From: Rodentibacter sp901420285 | Lineage (GTDB): Bacteria; Pseudomonadota; Gammaproteobacteria; Enterobacterales; Pasteurellaceae | Assembly: GCF_041734645.1 (NCBI RefSeq) | Contig: NZ_CP162010.1 | Coordinates: forward strand, 620,001 to 684,000 | Reading direction: 5' to 3' | DNA length: 64,000 nucleotides | In this document: positions 17,378-26,063 of the stretch, in pieces | Layout: every line of letters begins with the position of its first letter | How positions within the stretch are numbered: the stretch's first letter is position 1 | Program-made: the position numbers and the translations under genes | Notes under the pieces: generated by a model | Told to the model about the DNA's origin: nothing | Seen by the model: only the letters and a program-made list of their open reading frames with translations | Databases searched by the model: none

Positions 17378-19174
17378 ATGAAGAATATTCGCAACTTTTC
17401 TATTATTGCCCATATTGACCACGGTAAATCGACTTTATCGGATCGTCTAATCCAAACTTGCGGCGGCTTGTCCGACCGCGAAATGGCGGAGCAGGTGTTG
17501 GATTCTATGGATCTGGAACGCGAGCGCGGGATTACTATTAAAGCGCAAAGCGTGACCTTAAATTACACCGCCAAAGACGGTGAAACCTATCAACTGAATT
17601 TTATCGATACCCCGGGGCATGTTGACTTTTCTTACGAAGTGTCTCGTTCTCTTGCCGCTTGTGAAGGGGCGTTGTTGGTGGTGGATGCGGGGCAAGGCGT
17701 GGAAGCACAAACGTTAGCAAATTGCTACACCGCCATTGAAATGAATTTGGAAGTCGTACCGATTTTAAACAAAATTGATCTGCCAGCGGCAGAACCAGAA
17801 CGTGTTGCAGAAGAAATCGAAGACATCGTAGGCATTGATGCCATTGACGCGGTGCGTTGTTCCGCCAAAACCGGCGTGGGCATTGAAGATGTATTGGAAG
17901 AAATCGTGGCGAAAATCCCGGCGCCGGAAGGGGATCCGAATGCGCCCTTGCAAGCCTTGATCATTGACTCTTGGTTTGACAATTATTTAGGCGTGGTCTC
18001 TTTGGTGCGGATTAAAAACGGTACCTTGCGTAAAGGCGACAAAATCAAAGTCATGTCCACCGGCCAATCTTATAATGTGGATCGCTTGGGAATTTTTACG
18101 CCGAAACAAGTAGATACCACGGTTTTAAATTGCGGCGAAGTGGGCTGGGTCGTGTGTGCTATTAAAGATATTTTAGGCGCACCAGTAGGGGATACCCTAA
18201 CTTTACATAATAATCCGGCAAGTTCCGTATTACCGGGCTTTAAAAAAGTGAAGCCACAGGTTTATGCGGGGCTATTCCCAATTAGTTCCGATGATTACGA
18301 AGCCTTCCGCGACGCGCTCGGCAAATTAAGCCTGAACGATGCCTCCCTGTTCTATGAGCCGGAAAACTCCACCGCGCTCGGTTTCGGTTTCCGTTGTGGT
18401 TTCCTTGGGTTGTTGCACATGGAAATTATTCAGGAACGCTTGGAGCGTGAATATGATTTAGATCTCATCACCACCGCACCGACGGTAGTCTATGAGGTCG
18501 AGCTGACCAACGGCGAGGTTGTTTATGTAGATAGCCCGTCAAAATTGCCACCATTGAACAATATCGCAGAAATTCGTGAGCCGATTGCGGAATGTAATAT
18601 GCTGTTGCCACAAGCTTATTTGGGTAACGTGATTACGTTGTGCGTAGAGAAACGCGGCGTACAAACCCACATGGTGTATCACGGCAATCAAGTGGCGCTC
18701 ACTTATGAAATCCCGATGGGCGAAGTTGTGCTGGACTTCTTTGACCGCCTGAAATCTACATCTCGCGGTTATGCGTCTTTGGATTACGGTTTTAAACGCT
18801 TCCAAGCGGCGGACATGGTGCGCGTAGATATTATGATCAATGGCGAACGCGTGGATGCTCTTGCGTTAATCGTACACAAAGACAACGCACCTTATCGTGG
18901 TCGTGAATTGGTGGAAAAAATGCGTGAACTGATTCCGCGACAACAATTTGACATCGCTATTCAGGCGGCAATCGGCAACCACATCATCGCTCGTTCCACC
19001 GTCAAACAATTGCGTAAAAACGTATTGGCGAAATGTTATGGTGGCGACGTGAGCCGTAAGAAAAAATTATTACAAAAACAAAAAGAAGGTAAAAAACGTA
19101 TGAAGTCTCTGGGTAACGTGGAAGTGCCGCAGGAAGCGTTTTTAGCGATTCTTCATGTCGGAAAAGATAAATAA
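17378..19174 (+). CDS. lepA: Elongation factor 4 (LepA), ribosome-associated GTPase
   Basis: Translational GTPase of 598 residues, standard length, that acts on the 70S ribosome in initiation and back-translocation. The G1 motif is in AHIDHGKSTLSDRLIQ, switch II in DTPGHVDFSYEVSR, and NKIDLP is G4. The C-terminal domain specific to EF4 is present, ending with the Lys-rich KKKLLQKQKEGKKRMKS helix. lepB follows 20 bp later, the universal lepA-lepB pairing. Confidence 0.98.
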   Translation: MKNIRNFSIIAHIDHGKSTLSDRLIQTCGGLSDREMAEQVLDSMDLERERGITIKAQSVTLNYTAKDGETYQLNFIDTPGHVDFSYEVSRSLAACEGALLVVDAGQGVEAQTLANCYTAIEMNLEVVPILNKIDLPAAEPERVAEEIEDIVGIDAIDAVRCSAKTGVGIEDVLEEIVAKIPAPEGDPNAPLQALIIDSWFDNYLGVVSLVRIKNGTLRKGDKIKVMSTGQSYNVDRLGIFTPKQVDTTVLNCGEVGWVVCAIKDILGAPVGDTLTLHNNPASSVLPGFKKVKPQVYAGLFPISSDDYEAFRDALGKLSLNDASLFYEPENSTALGFGFRCGFLGLLHMEIIQERLEREYDLDLITTAPTVVYEVELTNGEVVYVDSPSKLPPLNNIAEIREPIAECNMLLPQAYLGNVITLCVEKRGVQTHMVYHGNQVALTYEIPMGEVVLDFFDRLKSTSRGYASLDYGFKRFQAADMVRVDIMINGERVDALALIVHKDNAPYRGRELVEKMRELIPRQQFDIAIQAAIGNHIIARSTVKQLRKNVLAKCYGGDVSRKKKLLQKQKEGKKRMKSLGNVEVPQEAFLAILHVGKDK

Positions 19175-19194
19175 AGAAAACTCAGAAGGAAATT

Positions 19195-20244
19195 ATGTCG
19201 AATTTATTTTTTGTGATTTTATTAGCGGTCGGTTTTGGTATTTGGAAAGGGTTGGATTTCCTCCAATTGCCAAACACTTTCAGCATTTTATTACTGATTT
19301 TGACCGTACTTTCCGGCGTGTTATGGTGCTATCACCGCTTTGTAGCGGTGCCAAAGCGTAACCGTCAAATTGCGCGTGTCGAGCAACGCACAGGCCAAGC
19401 ATTAAGTGATGAAGAAAAGGCCAAAATTGAACCGATTTCTGAAGGTTCCGAGTTTTTATCATCGTTGTTCCCTGTACTTGCCGTGGTGTTTTTAGTGCGT
19501 TCTTTTCTGTTTGAGCCTTTTCAAATTCCGTCCGGTTCAATGGAATCCACCTTGCGAGTGGGCGATTTTCTTGTGGTTAATAAATATGCTTACGGCGTGA
19601 AAGATCCGATTTTCCAAAATACTATTATCGCAGGCGATAAACCGCAACGTGGTGATGTGATTGTGTTTAAAGCACCGCATCAAGCGCTTATGCGTACCGG
19701 TCTCGGCGCAAGTCGGGCGGCTTATGCGGAAAATCTGGCATTGACCTCAAAAGACAATATGTCCGGCGTCGATTACATTAAACGCATTGTCGGGCAGGGT
19801 GGTGATCGTGTGATTTTCGATATGGATAAGAAAACCTTACAAATCGTTTACGCTAAAGACGGTAAGCCTTGCGATTTAAATTGCGAAATCCGTGTATTCG
19901 AATATACGCAAAATCCGACGAATCCGGCATTCCCAAATGAATTGGAATTTACCGAACAAGGTGATGTTACGCACAATATTTTAATTAGCCCGTATCGTCG
20001 TTATTCCGGCCCGGAATTTTTTCCGCAAGACAGTAATCCGACAGCAGAATGGGTCGTGCCGGAAGGACAATATTTCGTGATGGGTGATAATCGCGATCAC
20101 AGTGACGACAGTCGTTTTTGGGGATTCGTTCCGGAAAAAAATATTGTCGGCAAAGCCGTTTATATTTGGATGAGTTTGGACAAAGCGCCAAACGAATGGC
20201 CAACCGGCTTCCGTTTTGAACGTTTCTTTACGACAATTAAATAA
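19195..20244 (+). CDS. lepB: Signal peptidase I
   Basis: Membrane serine protease removing signal peptides from Sec- and Tat-exported proteins. Two N-terminal membrane segments are visible, then the catalytic Ser in PSGSMESTL and the Lys in DYIKRIVGQGGDRV. GDNRDHSDDSRFWGFVP is the conserved box E. The length of 349 residues is usual for gammaproteobacteria. It is followed within 2 bp by rnc. Confidence 0.97.
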   Translation: MSNLFFVILLAVGFGIWKGLDFLQLPNTFSILLLILTVLSGVLWCYHRFVAVPKRNRQIARVEQRTGQALSDEEKAKIEPISEGSEFLSSLFPVLAVVFLVRSFLFEPFQIPSGSMESTLRVGDFLVVNKYAYGVKDPIFQNTIIAGDKPQRGDVIVFKAPHQALMRTGLGASRAAYAENLALTSKDNMSGVDYIKRIVGQGGDRVIFDMDKKTLQIVYAKDGKPCDLNCEIRVFEYTQNPTNPAFPNELEFTEQGDVTHNILISPYRRYSGPEFFPQDSNPTAEWVVPEGQYFVMGDNRDHSDDSRFWGFVPEKNIVGKAVYIWMSLDKAPNEWPTGFRFERFFTTIK

Positions 20245-20245
20245 T

Positions 20246-20929
20246 ATGAATCAGTTAGATAGATTAGAGCATAAAATCGGCTACCAATTTAACGATAGAT
20301 CACTTCTAAAATTAGCGCTGACACACCGTAGCGCGGCCGCTCAACATAACGAACGTCTGGAATTTTTAGGCGATTCCATTCTTAATTTCACGATTGCCGA
20401 GGCGCTTTACCATCAATTTCCTCGCAGTAATGAAGGCGAATTAAGTCGTATGCGCGCGACGTTGGTGCGTGAACCGACTTTGGCGACTCTCGCCCGTCGA
20501 TTTGCATTGGGCGACTATATGTTGTTGGGTTCCGGGGAATTGAAAAGCGGTGGTTTTCGTCGCGAGTCGATTCTTGCCGATTGCGTAGAAGCGATTATCG
20601 GTGCAATGTCGCTCGATCAGGGGCTGGAGACGGCAACACAAGTGGTCCGGAATTGGTATGGCAGATTATTGGCTGAGATCAAACCCGGCGACAATCAAAA
20701 AGATGCGAAAACCCGTTTGCAGGAATATTTACAAAGCAGACATTTACCGTTGCCAACTTATGAAGTGGTGAATATTCAAGGAGAAGCCCATTGCCAAACC
20801 TTTATCGTGGAATGTAAGGTGAAAAATGCGGATAAAATCGACCGCGTTTTTGTGGCAAAAGGTTCAAGCCGGCGCAGAGCCGAACAAGCAGCGGCGGAAC
20901 AAATTTTAAAAGAACTGGACATCAAATGA
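20246..20929 (+). CDS. rnc: Ribonuclease III
   Basis: Double-strand-specific endoribonuclease processing 30S rRNA precursor and regulating mRNAs. The catalytic signature ERLEFLGDSIL is near residue 40, and a C-terminal double-stranded RNA-binding domain (DAKTRLQEYLQ ... SSRRRAEQAAAEQIL) ends the 227-residue protein. The ATG at 20246 (MNQLDRLEHKIGY) is chosen over an upstream in-frame codon at 20216 that lies inside lepB. It overlaps era by 4 bp (ATGA), the classical rnc-era coupling. Confidence 0.97.
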   Translation: MNQLDRLEHKIGYQFNDRSLLKLALTHRSAAAQHNERLEFLGDSILNFTIAEALYHQFPRSNEGELSRMRATLVREPTLATLARRFALGDYMLLGSGELKSGGFRRESILADCVEAIIGAMSLDQGLETATQVVRNWYGRLLAEIKPGDNQKDAKTRLQEYLQSRHLPLPTYEVVNIQGEAHCQTFIVECKVKNADKIDRVFVAKGSSRRRAEQAAAEQILKELDIK

Positions 20930-21834
20930 CCGAACAACATACTCAGACCTACTGCGGCTTTATCGCCATTGTAGGTCGCCCAAATGTGGGCAAATCGACG
21001 CTCTTAAATAAAATTTTAGGGCAAAAAATTTCCATTACTTCGCGCAAAGCGCAAACCACCCGTCATCGTATTGTGGGAATTAAAACCGAAGGAGTCTATC
21101 AAGAAATCTATGTGGACACGCCGGGGCTTCACATCGAAGAAAAACGTGCCATTAACCGTTTAATGAACCGCGCCGCCAGCAGTGCCATTGGTGACGTAGA
21201 TTTGATTATTTTTGTGGTGGACGGCACCCATTGGAACGCCGATGACGAAATGGTGTTAAACAAACTCCGTTCCGCTCGTGCGCCGGTGGTGTTAGCCATC
21301 AACAAAGTGGACAACATCAAAAATAAAGACGATTTACTGCCATTTATTACGGAAATCAGTAGCAAATTTAACTTTGCCCACATTGTGCCGATTTCGGCGC
21401 AGCGCGGTAATAATGTACATGAGTTGGAAAAAATCGTGCGCCAATCTTTACGCGAAGGCGTGCATCACTTCCCTGAAGATTATGTGACGGATCGTTCGCA
21501 ACGTTTTATGGCTTCGGAAATAATCCGCGAGAAATTGATGCGTTTCACCGGCGAAGAATTACCGTATTCCGTTACCGTTGAAATCGAACAGTTTAAAGTG
21601 AACGAACGTGGGACTTACGAAATCAACGGCTTGATTCTAGTCGAACGCGAAGGCCAAAAGAAAATGGTTATCGGAGCAGGCGGTCAGAAAATCAAAACCG
21701 TTGGCATGGAAGCGCGTGCCGATATGGAACGTTTATTCGATAATAAAGTTCATTTAGAACTTTGGGTGAAAGTAAAATCAGGTTGGGCCGACGACGAACG
21801 TGCATTACGAAGTTTGGGTTATATGGACGAATAA
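20926..21834 (+). CDS. era: GTPase Era
   Basis: Essential GTPase with a C-terminal KH domain that binds the 3' end of 16S rRNA during 30S assembly. G1 is GRPNVGKSTLLNKILG, G3 is DTPGLH and G4 is NKVD. The KH-domain block MVIGAGGQKIKTVG lies near residue 245. The length of 302 residues is normal. It is the last gene of lepA-lepB-rnc-era and is followed by a strong terminator. Confidence 0.97.
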   Translation: MTEQHTQTYCGFIAIVGRPNVGKSTLLNKILGQKISITSRKAQTTRHRIVGIKTEGVYQEIYVDTPGLHIEEKRAINRLMNRAASSAIGDVDLIIFVVDGTHWNADDEMVLNKLRSARAPVVLAINKVDNIKNKDDLLPFITEISSKFNFAHIVPISAQRGNNVHELEKIVRQSLREGVHHFPEDYVTDRSQRFMASEIIREKLMRFTGEELPYSVTVEIEQFKVNERGTYEINGLILVEREGQKKMVIGAGGQKIKTVGMEARADMERLFDNKVHLELWVKVKSGWADDERALRSLGYMDE

Positions 21835-21855
21835 AGCACGCTGATTTTTCTTAAC

Positions 21856-21890
21856 AAAGCCAAGGTTTTGATGCCTTGGCTTTTGTTTTT
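21856..21890 (+). terminator. Rho-independent terminator after era
   Basis: AAGCCAAGG-TTTTGATG-CCTTGGCTT followed by TTGTTTTT, 22 bp after the era stop codon. Confidence 0.9.
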
Positions 21891-21917
21891 CAGTGCTTTA
21901 TCTTGACATAGTAAAAC

Positions 21918-21951
21918 AGCACCGCATTGGAACCTCCTCCAATGCGGTGCT
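21918..21951. terminator. Palindromic word pair between era and metE-like gene
   Basis: AGCACCGCATTGGA-ACCTCC-TCCAATGCGGTGCT, a perfect 14-bp stem followed by ATTTTT. It lies between the rightward era and the leftward methyltransferase gene and may terminate either. It is built of two inverted copies of the dispersed word, nearly identical to the hairpin after lpxM. Confidence 0.7.
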
Positions 21952-22047
21952 ATTTTTGACTTCCGACAGCGGGTTCGGCAAATGGCTTAGATGGGTTTAC
22001 GAACCGCCTTAGACAATAACGGGCGTAGCGTAAGTTTTAACCAAGAA

Positions 22048-23142
22048 TTATTTTTCTCCCCAAACTTCCTTGGCGATTTCCTCCACATAACGCACTTTCA
22101 TCCATTGTTGCGCTTCGCTCATAATGTTGCCTTCTTCCGTTGAAGCGAAACCGCATTGCGGGCTTAGGCAGAGCTGTTCTAATGGCACATATTTGGCCGC
22201 TTCGGCAATACGGGCCTTGATCGAATCTTTACTTTCTAATTGCGGAAATTTGGAACTAATTAAGCCTAATACTACTTTGCCTTTATGCGGATTTTCGGCG
22301 AAGTATTTTAGCGGTTCGAAACCGCCGGAACGTTCGTCATCGTATTCTAAGAAATAGCCATCGTAGTTGGTTTTTGCAAACAGTGCATCGGCAATTGGGT
22401 CGTAAGCGCCGCTTAATAAGTAAGTGGAACGGAAGTTCCCGCGACAAACATGGGTGGTAATCAGCATATCTGCCGGCTTATCGGCGAGCACCACTTGAAT
22501 ATTTTCTAAGGCTTGGGCTTTGTCGGCTTCAAATTCTGGCTTTAAATAATTGTTACAGAGCGAACCCCAGTACACGTCATCAAATTGCAAATAACGGCAG
22601 CCTGCATCGTAAAAGGCTTGAATTGCATCTTTGTAAGCCTGTTGTACGTCTTTGGCAAATTCTGCGCGGCTGGCGTAAATGCCGGTATCCCATTGAATTG
22701 GGTACATTAATTGGTTCGGGCTTGGAATGGTGTATTTCACTATGCCGCGTTCATCCACGATGTCTTTTAATTTTTTGAAATGCTCAATAAACGGATGATT
22801 CGGATTCCAAGAGACTTTACCGCAGCACTGGGTATTGTAAGGTTTGGTTTCCACACCGTTGAATTTGTAACCGTGTTCCGGTTGATAACCTTCAATGCCG
22901 TTTAAATTTTCTAAGAAATCAATATGCCAAAATGCTCGACGAAATTCACCGTCGGTAATCACTTTGATGCCCGCGTTTAATTGGGCTTGCACCAATTTGG
23001 CAATTTCTTGATCTTCAATTTCGGTAAGCTGTTCACGGCTAATTTCAGCGGCAGCGAATTTTGCACGAGCCTCTTTTAACGGTTGCGTTCTTAAATAAGA
23101 TCCCACGGTATCGGCGTGGAAAGGCAGGGTGGCAGTTGTCAT
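22048..23142 (-). CDS. MetE C-terminal-like cobalamin-independent methyltransferase (YxjG type)
   Basis: A 364-residue protein resembling the C-terminal catalytic barrel of cobalamin-independent methionine synthase, as in B. subtilis YxjG/YxjH. Zinc and substrate segments include THVCRGNFRS, GLISSKFPQLESKD and LSPQCGFASTEEG; the His and Cys in the first and last are typical zinc ligands. It lacks the N-terminal folate-binding half of MetE, so the methyl donor may not be polyglutamyl methyl-THF. It is monocistronic by appearance. metR, which usually controls metE, is found at 59.9 kb, not adjacent. Confidence 0.85.
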   Translation of the reverse strand: MTTATLPFHADTVGSYLRTQPLKEARAKFAAAEISREQLTEIEDQEIAKLVQAQLNAGIKVITDGEFRRAFWHIDFLENLNGIEGYQPEHGYKFNGVETKPYNTQCCGKVSWNPNHPFIEHFKKLKDIVDERGIVKYTIPSPNQLMYPIQWDTGIYASRAEFAKDVQQAYKDAIQAFYDAGCRYLQFDDVYWGSLCNNYLKPEFEADKAQALENIQVVLADKPADMLITTHVCRGNFRSTYLLSGAYDPIADALFAKTNYDGYFLEYDDERSGGFEPLKYFAENPHKGKVVLGLISSKFPQLESKDSIKARIAEAAKYVPLEQLCLSPQCGFASTEEGNIMSEAQQWMKVRYVEEIAKEVWGEK

Positions 23143-23233
23143 ATTATTTTCCTTTGTTTGAGTTGAGGATGCATTCTAACGAAAATAAAGAATGAATTAA
23201 AATGAGGTTTTTTGTTGAAATGGTGAAATTTAT

Positions 23234-24442
23234 TCATAAATCTGCGGTGTGAATGCCCGTTGCGCAGGCATAAGCCGAACTCCATGCCCATTGAAAATTA
23301 TAGCCGCCCAACCAACCCGTAACGTCTAGGACTTCGCCGATAAAATATAAGCCTTTCACCCTTTGGCTTTCCATGGTTTTGGAGGAAATATAGTTGGTAT
23401 TCACGCCGCCCATCGTTACTTCCGCGGTACGATAACCTTCGGTTCCATTCGGGGTAAATCGCCAATGATGGACTAAATCGAGCGCATTTTTTAATTGCGC
23501 TTTGCTTAAATTGGCGAGCGCTTCATCTTTGAACATGCCTTGTTCCAGCCACAGCTCGACCAGTTTTTTCGGCAGTAAATGCGTTAGAATGCTTTTCAGC
23601 ATTTGCTTAGGAGAGTTTTGCTTGGCTTGTTTGATTTCTTCTTCTAAATGGTGTGTCGGCAATAAATCAATGATTACGGATTCATTCGGTTGCCAATAAT
23701 TAGAAATTTGCAACGGCGCCGGACCTGAAATGCCACGATGAGTAAACAAAAGTTGATTATGAAAAGATTGGCCACATTGCGCCGTGACCTTTATCGGTAA
23801 GCTGATGCCTGCTAGCACGCTTAAAAATTTATCGGTTTCGCGATAAGTAAAAGGCACCAAGCCGGCGCGCGGCGGTACGATCGGAATGCCAAATTGTTCC
23901 GCCACTTGATAGCCGAACGGAGTGGCGCCCAGTCGCGGCATGGAAAGTCCGCCGGTGGCAATGACGAGGTTTTTGCATTGCCAATGTGCGTCGCCGGCCT
24001 GCAAGCGGAAAGCGCCTATTTCAGCGCCTTCAATGCGGTGCAGTTTTGACACTTCACTGCGCAAGCAAATTTGTACGCCGTATCGATGACATTCCGCTTG
24101 TAACATATCGACGATGTTCTCTGCGCTTTCATCACAAAATAATTGTCCGAGTTCTTTTTCGTGGTAAGCGATGTCGTATTTCTCCACCAAGGAAATAAAA
24201 TCCCGGTTGGTATAACGGGCGAGGGCAGATTTTACAAAATGCGGATTTTGCGAAAGGTAATGAGCCGGCGTGATATCCAAATTAGTGAAATTACAAAAGC
24301 CGCCGCCGGACATTAAAATTTTGCGGCCGATCTTTTTGCCGTTATCCAACACTGTAACTTGACGCCCGAGTTTGCCTAATTGCGCGGCACAAAATAAACC
24401 GGCCGCACCGGCGCCGATAATGATTGTTTCGCTGTAATTCAA
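23234..24442 (-). CDS. HI0933-type FAD-dependent flavoprotein (YhiN/BaiN family)
   Basis: Flavoprotein of 402 residues with an N-terminal Rossmann motif IIGAGAAGLFCAAQLGKLG and the family block KIGRKILMSGGGFCNFTN. ATGGLSMPRLGATPFGY and the C-terminal GEVLDVTGWLGGYNFQWAW are diagnostic. H. influenzae HI0933 is the founding member; the physiological reaction is not settled. Its start overlaps the stop of the nrfF-nrfG gene by 4 bp (ATGA), so it belongs to the cytochrome c maturation operon. One dispersed-word copy lies in its coding sequence at 24031-24041 (codons for LHRIEG). Confidence 0.9.
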   Translation of the reverse strand: MNYSETIIIGAGAAGLFCAAQLGKLGRQVTVLDNGKKIGRKILMSGGGFCNFTNLDITPAHYLSQNPHFVKSALARYTNRDFISLVEKYDIAYHEKELGQLFCDESAENIVDMLQAECHRYGVQICLRSEVSKLHRIEGAEIGAFRLQAGDAHWQCKNLVIATGGLSMPRLGATPFGYQVAEQFGIPIVPPRAGLVPFTYRETDKFLSVLAGISLPIKVTAQCGQSFHNQLLFTHRGISGPAPLQISNYWQPNESVIIDLLPTHHLEEEIKQAKQNSPKQMLKSILTHLLPKKLVELWLEQGMFKDEALANLSKAQLKNALDLVHHWRFTPNGTEGYRTAEVTMGGVNTNYISSKTMESQRVKGLYFIGEVLDVTGWLGGYNFQWAWSSAYACATGIHTADL

Positions 24443-25536
24443 GGCGTTTCTCCGCGTTGTAGAAATTCCAACATTTTCATGCGTTGAATCACCATGCGGC
24501 GATCCACCGCGTTGTTAGCCGAGTCCAATAATTGCTGCAAATAATCTTTCGCCTCGTCATAACGCCCCGCTTCCAAAGCAACGGCGGAGAGCAAAGAAAG
24601 ACTGGCGATTTCTTTTTTATCTTGTTGCAATGCGCGCGTTATTAAGTTTTGAATTTCCGGCGTCATACGTTTGTCGGCAAGGTAATAAAGCGCCGTCGCT
24701 TTTAAACCCAAAATGCTCGGTTTGTCGCCTGCCAATTTTTCCGCGTTATTGTAGGCAATGAGCGCGTACTCAAATTCATTATTTTGTACATAGGCTTCGC
24801 CTAACTGAGTCCAGGCTTCTTCGTCGTTCGGATTAGCGCGTAATTTATCTTGAATTTTGCCGATAATATCTTCCGTTTTATGCGCATCGGTCATTTCAAT
24901 TTGCCGATTATGCCATTCTTGCATCGCTTGCTCGCCCTGTTGCACGCGCTCGAAACGATCAAGCGAAAAGTAATAGGCGAGAGGCATGGCAAGTACCAAT
25001 AGGAAGAGGATAAGACTCACTTTCTGACTATTTTTTTTCCACGAAGGACTTGGTTTATTCTGCTTGTGGGCGGCGCTAGGCGTAGCTCCAAGGGAAGCGA
25101 TGTTTTCCCTTTCTGTCCGATGGACTGTTTCTCCCTGAAGTCGGGGAGGAAACGTATTTTTTCTGCGAGACTGATAAATTAGCCCGAAAGCCAATATTAG
25201 CAATCCTACCGGTAATAACCACAACAGTGCGGTATTCCATTGAAACGGCGGTTTGTAATTGACAAAATCGCCGAATCGCGCGGTCATCGTATCAATGATT
25301 TGTTGGTCGGTTTTGCCTTCGTCCACCAGCTTATAAACTTCAATGCGTAAGTCGTAAGCAATCGGCGAATTGGATTCCACCAAGTTTTGGTTCTGACACT
25401 GCGGACAGCGCAAGGATTTCGCCAATTCCACCGCACGCATGCGATCGGTTTGATTTTTAAATTGATAAGTATCTACCATTTCCGCTTTTGCGAAGAGGGC
25501 GAATACAAAGAAAAGTAGGGTGAGAATTTGCTTCAT
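24439..25536 (-). CDS. NrfF/CcmH - NrfG/CcmI fusion, cytochrome c haem lyase subunit
   Basis: A 365-residue fusion. The N-terminal part is a CcmH/NrfF-type thioredoxin-like protein: a signal peptide (MKQILTLLFFVFALFAKA) and the active motif LRCPQCQNQN that reduces the apocytochrome haem-binding cysteines. Two membrane segments follow (ALLWLLPVGLLILAFGLIY and VSLILFLLVLAMPLAYYFS). The C-terminal half is a TPR domain (NPNDEEAWTQLGEAYVQNNEFEYAL) like NrfG or CcmI, which binds apocytochrome. In E. coli nrf the two are separate genes. It overlaps its neighbours on both sides by 4 bp. Confidence 0.9.
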   Translation of the reverse strand: MKQILTLLFFVFALFAKAEMVDTYQFKNQTDRMRAVELAKSLRCPQCQNQNLVESNSPIAYDLRIEVYKLVDEGKTDQQIIDTMTARFGDFVNYKPPFQWNTALLWLLPVGLLILAFGLIYQSRRKNTFPPRLQGETVHRTERENIASLGATPSAAHKQNKPSPSWKKNSQKVSLILFLLVLAMPLAYYFSLDRFERVQQGEQAMQEWHNRQIEMTDAHKTEDIIGKIQDKLRANPNDEEAWTQLGEAYVQNNEFEYALIAYNNAEKLAGDKPSILGLKATALYYLADKRMTPEIQNLITRALQQDKKEIASLSLLSAVALEAGRYDEAKDYLQQLLDSANNAVDRRMVIQRMKMLEFLQRGETP

Positions 25537-26063
25537 TGTTTCATTAATTCTTTAATTTTCGGCACAAATACCGTTTGCCAAGTTTCACGCTCAAGCAAAC
25601 CCGAATGACGGTAACGAATCACGCCGTGTTCATCCACCAAATAGGTTTCCGGCGCTCCGTCCACGCCCAGTTTTAATGCGAGTTCGCCGTGGCTATCGTT
25701 AATCGTGAGGATAAACGGATTGCCCATTCGTTTAAGCATTTCAATGCCGTTTTTCGGATTGTCACGATAATCAATGCCGATAATCGGAATGGTTTCAGCG
25801 ATCTCCATTAAAAGCGGGTGTTCTTCTTTGCAATAGCCGCACCAACTGCCCCAAACGTTAAGCAAAAATGGACGCTTAGGAAAATCTTTCGGACTTAAAG
25901 TTTGCGACGGAGCCAATAAATTGGCTTGGTAGAATTCCGGTACCGGTTTATCGATGAGCGCGGAGGCGATTTTCTTCGGATCTTGATTCAAACCCGCCAT
26001 CAAAAGCAAACACAGGCTCAACAATAAAAAAAGCGGAATAAAAAAGAGGAGTTTTTTCTGCAT
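25533..26063 (-). CDS. dsbE: Thiol:disulfide interchange protein DsbE/CcmG
   Basis: Periplasmic, membrane-anchored thioredoxin that reduces apocytochrome c or CcmH during haem attachment. It has one N-terminal anchor (KKLLFFIPLFLLLSLCLLLM) and the active site VWGSWCGYCKEEHP. The GAPETYLVDEHGVIRYRHSG segment with its cis-proline is typical. The start is taken at 26063 (MQKKLLFF, 176 residues), where the ATG overlaps the stop of the preceding ccmF/nrfE gene by one base (TAATG). An upstream extension of the frame lies inside that gene. Confidence 0.93.
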   Translation of the reverse strand: MQKKLLFFIPLFLLLSLCLLLMAGLNQDPKKIASALIDKPVPEFYQANLLAPSQTLSPKDFPKRPFLLNVWGSWCGYCKEEHPLLMEIAETIPIIGIDYRDNPKNGIEMLKRMGNPFILTINDSHGELALKLGVDGAPETYLVDEHGVIRYRHSGLLERETWQTVFVPKIKELMKQ

